Below are positions 15,333 through 18,219 of a stretch of 18,219 bases of DNA, piece by piece. This DNA is from Rubrobacter sp. (lineage in GTDB: Bacteria; Actinomycetota; Rubrobacteria; Rubrobacterales; Rubrobacteraceae). The translations under genes were made by a program, and so were the position numbers. Each line of letters starts with the position of its first letter. Position 1 is the first letter of the stretch. The stretch spans positions 5,672 through 23,890 of the forward strand of contig JADDPR010000466.1 of the NCBI GenBank assembly GCA_016781775.1. The letters are read 5' to 3'. The notes beneath the pieces were generated by a model. The model was not told the origin of the DNA. It was given only the letters and a program-made list of their open reading frames with translations, and ran no database searches.

Positions 15333-16327
15333 AGGGGCTCCACGCCGAGGCCGGGGGAGTCGGGGGGCAGCACGATGCGGCCGTTCTCGTAGGAGAGCCC
15401 AATATAAGGGTCGTCGGCCAGGAGCATCGCCCCGTCGAGGTCCACGAAATCTACGAGGCCGGCAATCTGGGCGGCGGTCGCTATGCCGAGCGAGGTCTCG
15501 ACCATGCAGCCGAGCATGACCATCATCCCGCAGGCGCGGGCCGTGTGGATCTGCTCCAGCGCTCTTCTGATGCCACCGCACTTCGCCAGCTTCACGTTCA
15601 CCCCGGAGACGCAACCGGCGAGGGCCGGCACGTCCCCCGCGTCCACCGCCCCCTCGTCGGAGATCACCGGCAGTGGCCGAACGGCTTCCGTCACGACGCG
15701 CATGGCCTCCGGTCCCGCCGACGCCGGCACGGGCTGCTCCACCATGCGAACGCCCATCTCCTTCAACTCCAGCGCGACCTCCGGGGCCTCGTCCGGCGAA
15801 AAAGCCTCGTTCGCGTCCACCCACAGGACAGCATCCGAGAACTCCGCGACCGCCCGGACCGTCTCGACGTCCTCCCTCCCCCCCACCTTCATCTTCAAAA
15901 TCGGGAACCTCGACAGCCGCCTTGCCTCCGCAACGGTCGTCTCGGGGTCTGCTATTCCCAGGGTGTATGCACTCCGCGGTTGGGGTCGGGCAAGCCCGAG
16001 GAGCCGGTACACGGGAACCCCGAGCCTCCTGGCGGCCAGATCGTGCAGCGCCCCGTCGAGAGCGGCAAGGGCGGACGGATGCAAACCCTCGTTCTCGCGC
16101 AGCGTCCCCTCGATGTCCCACGGGTCTCGCACCTCTACCCCTTCGAGGGCCTCGGCTACGGTCTCTGCGTGGCCCCCGTAGTAGTCGGTGGGGGCCGCTT
16201 CGCCGCGTCCCGATGCACCCCCTTCTTCCAGCGTAAGGACGACACGCTCGAAGGAGTCAGAGGAGCCGCGAGCTATGGCGAAGGCACGCTTTGTATGCAC
16301 TGCTAGTTTCTCGACCCGTACCTTCAC
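15329..16327 (-). CDS. dgcA: Enolase-superfamily epimerase (dipeptide epimerase / DgcA-like)
   Basis: A 332-residue member of the muconate-lactonising/dipeptide-epimerase group of the enolase superfamily. From the GTG start, the catalytic K-x-K is LKMKVGG (K145, K147), metal ligands are D171 (VDAN), E197 (VEQP) and D224 (ISDEG), the opposite lysine is in VKLAKCGG (K246/K249), and the D-x-D of acyl-amino-acid/dipeptide enzymes is DLDG (296-298). The product could be an L-Ala-D/L-Glu epimerase of murein recycling or, given the overlapping DUF1611 gene, the DgcA that converts N-acetyl-D-glutamate to N-acetyl-L-glutamate. Start: GTG 16325-16327 gives the usual MKVRVEKLAV opening, has no ribosome site and sits seven bases after TACAAT (16340-16335), which suggests a leaderless transcript. 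ATGs at 16336, 16351 and 16366 are in frame but would add an untypical extension. Confidence 0.88.
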   Translation of the reverse strand: MKVRVEKLAVHTKRAFAIARGSSDSFERVVLTLEEGGASGRGEAAPTDYYGGHAETVAEALEGVEVRDPWDIEGTLRENEGLHPSALAALDGALHDLAARRLGVPVYRLLGLARPQPRSAYTLGIADPETTVAEARRLSRFPILKMKVGGREDVETVRAVAEFSDAVLWVDANEAFSPDEAPEVALELKEMGVRMVEQPVPASAGPEAMRVVTEAVRPLPVISDEGAVDAGDVPALAGCVSGVNVKLAKCGGIRRALEQIHTARACGMMVMLGCMVETSLGIATAAQIAGLVDFVDLDGAMLLADDPYIGLSYENGRIVLPPDSPGLGVEPL

Positions 16328-16334
16328 GCGGTGC

Positions 16335-16340
16335 ATTGTA
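16335..16340 (-). promoter_or_regulatory. Predicted -10 of the dgc-like operon (leaderless)
   Basis: TACAAT on the minus strand, five of six matches to TATAAT and seven bases before GTG 16327. No convincing -35 is visible at 16-18 bases. Same spacing pattern as at the HNH gene. If transcription starts here, the three upstream ATGs are not in the mRNA. Confidence 0.45.
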
Positions 16341-16404
16341 GCTTTCTGCATGGGAGGGAACAGCATAGGTTACACATGGGCGTCCAGCCGCAACGACACG
16401 AGAA

Positions 16405-16433
16405 GGGACGGCGCCTGATAATGGCGCTGCCCC
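16405..16433 (-). terminator. Hairpin terminator after the anti-sigma gene
   Basis: GGGACGGCGCC (16405-16415) pairs with GGCGCTGCCCC (16423-16433) around a 7-base TGATAAT loop: eleven positions with one G-T wobble and one mismatch. It lies about 25 bases past the minus-strand stop at 16459, is followed on that strand by TTCT, and insulates the dgc-like operon. A 6-bp stem AGCCAG/CTGGCT (16442-16460) overlaps the stop codon just before it. Confidence 0.7.
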
Positions 16434-16458
16434 TTCGGAGAAGCCAGACTGAGGCTGG

Positions 16459-17599
16459 CTAACGCTCGGGCACCTCGAAGTCGAACTTCCAGGGGCCAGG
16501 TAGCAGCTCTGGCTGCACCATCTCCGGCCCGCTCATGTTCTCGTCGGGTTCCACAACGAGGGACGTCACCGTTAACGACGAACGTCCCTCCGTCCGGTCG
16601 TACAACGGGGCCGACCAGCAGCCATGCCCGAGCGGCAGGGGCTCGATAGGCTTGCGATCGGCGGGGTACGGCTCCACCAGCGGGTGCAAATTCTCGTGCA
16701 CGTCGTCCGGTGGCTCGATACAGATGACCGCCTGGGGCCTCGCCGGGGAGTTCACCACCCGCTCCAGGGTCATCTCCACCCCATTATTCTCGACCTTCTC
16801 GTTCATCTCGATGGTCGGAGCGGGTTGCACCGGGAGTTCGAAGTCGAAGATAAATGGGCCGATGGGCGGCCTGGGCTCGATCCGGACCCCTTGTTCTCCC
16901 TCCTCCATGGAAGAGAAGGTCGGCATCTCCCCCAGCGGGATCTCCAGGTGAAAGCGATGGGTGCGGCCCGGTTCGAGGCCCTCCGCAACCTCGAAGACCG
17001 CCGAGTTCGACTTCGACATCCGCAGCACCTCGGGGCCATCGCCCGGGCCGGCCACCTCGAACGTTCCGTCGATCATACCTAGCTCCCGGCCGCTCTCGTC
17101 GGTGAGGGTAGCGCGCCGGTCCGGGCCCCTGCCGGCTTCCACGTCGTCTTTGCCCACGAAGATGGGATCGAGTTGCACGCGGTGACCGGCGTTGCGTCGA
17201 TCGTCCTGCAAGTCCTTGACGCTGTAGCTGATTACTACGAACTCCTCGTCGGCGTAGGCCCACTCAAGGGTAACCTTCGCCTCGTCTATAACTCGCTCCT
17301 GGCCGATCTCCGTCCCCACCTCCCTTGCGTCGGCGCCGGGCAACTCCTCCTGGAAGCGAGCATAAATCAGCCCGGTCGCGGCGTAGCCAGCCAGCCCCGG
17401 TCATCACGCATAGCGCCGCCAGCACCGCAAACGCCCAACCCGCGCGGGTGCGGGGCACGAACCAGAGCCGCGACGGACCGCGCCGACGCTTTGCCATCGT
17501 CCTCTCCCGAAGCCCGGGCCACAGATCCACCGTCTCGGGCACGCCCGCCTCGGCGCATCCGTGCAGGGCTTTCTCCATGCGCTCCGTCTCCCTAGTCAC
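16459..17599 (-). pseudogene. Membrane anti-sigma factor-like protein, frameshifted
   Basis: Start GTG 17597-17599 has AAAGGAGG at 17608-17615. The first frame gives a cytoplasmic N-terminus with VPETVDLWPGL (20-30) and one membrane helix (about 53-70, TRAGWAFAVLAALCVMTGAG). It then runs into an unrelated Arg-rich tail. The protein resumes in another frame as YAATGLIYARFQEELPG and stays open for about 300 residues to TAG 16459. The switch falls on three copies of a 4-bp unit (17385-17396). Removing one copy fuses the halves into a plausible 378-residue type II membrane protein with a large outer domain, like the DUF4179/anti-sigma proteins encoded after ECF sigma genes. There is no zinc HxxxCxxC motif. 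The stretch from 17343 down could be mis-called as a separate gene starting at TTG, but it lacks a ribosome site. The name rests mainly on context. Confidence 0.7.
17385..17396 (-). repeat. Tetranucleotide repeat (three copies) at the anti-sigma frameshift
   Basis: Three AGCC units on the plus strand (GGCT on the coding strand). Two copies would keep the downstream frame open in line with the N-terminal part; three shift it. This is a likely slippage site, just after the membrane helix. Confidence 0.85.
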
Positions 17600-17644
17600 G
17601 GTCGTTGCCTCCTTTCGCAACGTCGGACGAAACGGCGACCGGCG

Positions 17645-18219
17645 TCAGTCCCTCGGGGGCGCCTGCGCGCTCTTCGCGCGAAACTGCGGACGCAAGAGCT
17701 TCGCGAGGCTCTTCTTGGCGGCGTGGAGTCGCCACTTGATCGTCCCTGGCGGCGACGCCCCTTCCTCGGCCATCTCCCTCTCGCTCATCCCGAGGTAGTA
17801 GCGCTGGACCACGACGGCCCTCTGCGCAGGAGGTAGCCCCGCGAGCGCCTCCCACACCTTTCGCCGCGTCTCCTCCTCTTCCGCGAGGTCCTCCGGTCCC
17901 GAGCCGGAGTCCGCGAGGCGCGCCACGAGGTCTTCGCCCTCGCCGCTGTAAGAGACCGTCCTTTCGCGACGAGAGGCCGCTTTTACGGCGTCGTTGACGA
18001 CGACCCTCGTGAACCATGGACCGAAGGGACGCGTCTCGTCGAAGCGGGCTATCCCCTCATATGCTTTGACGAAGGCGCCCTGTACGACGTCTTCGGCAAG
18101 CATTCTCTCCCGTACGATCAGGTACGCCGTCCGTACGGCCCGGACCTGATGCCGCCTCACCAGCACCTCCAGCCCCCCGGGTCGCCCCGTTTGAGGCGCT
18201 CGATCGCCCTGCGCTCCTC
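17645..18219 (-). CDS. ECF-type RNA polymerase sigma factor, N-terminus cut by window edge and apparent frameshift
   Basis: The readable frame runs from about 18166 (173 residues) to TGA 17645. Region 2 (residues 1-65 of that part) has RTAYLIVRERMLAEDVVQGAFVKAYE (landmark, abridged use) and RPFGPWFTRVVVNDAVKAA; region 4 (about 105-158) has LPPAQRAVVVQRYYLGMSE and GTIKWRLHAAKKSLAKLL, a normal sigma-70 helix-turn-helix. It would direct RNA polymerase to stress-type promoters, held by the membrane partner encoded 45 bases downstream. Upstream, the terminal bases in another frame encode EERRAIERLKRGDPGG, which is how such a sigma factor begins; the shift falls on a C6 run (18173-18178), where one more C would restore LKRGDPGGLEVLVRRHQV. 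So the gene is either disrupted or the run is miscounted. GTG 18166 as a real start is unlikely: no spaced ribosome site. Confidence 0.85.
   Translation of the reverse strand, partial: GAQGDRAPQTGRPGGLEVLVRRHQVRAVRTAYLIVRERMLAEDVVQGAFVKAYEGIARFDETRPFGPWFTRVVVNDAVKAASRRERTVSYSGEGEDLVARLADSGSGPEDLAEEEETRRKVWEALAGLPPAQRAVVVQRYYLGMSEREMAEEGASPPGTIKWRLHAAKKSLAKLLRPQFRAKSAQAPPRD

Noticed and set aside
15333..16121. A much longer open frame that would extend the DUF1611 protein upstream to about 16121 (617 residues)
   Set aside because: The extra part lies in another frame of the well-supported epimerase gene and reads as low-complexity Arg/Gly-rich sequence. DUF1611 proteins are about 350 residues, and GTG 15332 fits that.
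16459..17343. A separate 294-residue gene starting at TTG 17343
   Set aside because: No ribosome site, and the same frame continues upstream with plausible protein sequence to the repeat at 17385-17396, where it joins the membrane-helix part encoded from 17599.

Overview
The window is GC-rich, with GC-ending codons, many GTG starts and several apparently leaderless transcripts. Its gene content (ECF sigma factor with a membrane anti-sigma partner, MoxR/DUF58/transglutaminase operon, DUF2723 membrane glycosyltransferase, HNH protein of the actinobacterial type) suggests an actinobacterium, and the proteins resemble those of Rubrobacter. That assignment is inference from familiarity with the protein families; no database was searched.

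Layout. Bases 1-94 hold the tail of an unidentified gene with a (GAG)8 run. Plus-strand genes follow: a RibD/dihydrofolate-reductase-like protein (153-713), a long non-coding gap, a DHA2-type MFS efflux transporter that is clearly a pseudogene (1111-2581: a 17-bp tandem duplication, an in-frame TGA and a 1-base frameshift), a SnoaL-like protein with an added C-terminal membrane helix, a small integral membrane protein, and two large GT-C-type membrane proteins (3766-5463 and 5565-7187) probably acting in lipid-linked sugar transfer to surface glycoconjugates.

From 7357 to the right edge everything is on the minus strand. First comes a split YeeE/YedE pair (sulfur-compound transport) behind an unusual leader: a 19-bp-spacer promoter with an inverted repeat in the spacer, then a long nested hairpin. 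Next is an A-type Fe-S carrier with a strong terminator. Then comes the operon moxR - DUF58 - transglutaminase (transcribed 13582 to 9154), whose genes touch or overlap. An HNH endonuclease gene follows, with what looks like a leaderless promoter.

The pair 16327-14268 encodes an enolase-superfamily epimerase overlapping by 4 bases a DUF1611 protein. This is the DgcA/DgcN arrangement, proposed to convert D-glutamate through N-acetyl-D-glutamate to N-acetyl-L-glutamate. It was described, as far as I know, in marine Proteobacteria and halophilic archaea, so an actinobacterial copy is of interest.

The right end is an ECF sigma / membrane anti-sigma pair in which both genes appear frameshifted at short simple repeats: a C6 run in the sigma gene and a third copy of a 4-bp unit in the anti-sigma gene. 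Either the regulatory unit has decayed as a whole, or the assembly has indel errors there. I saw no CRISPR array, rRNA, tRNA, insertion sequence or prophage gene.
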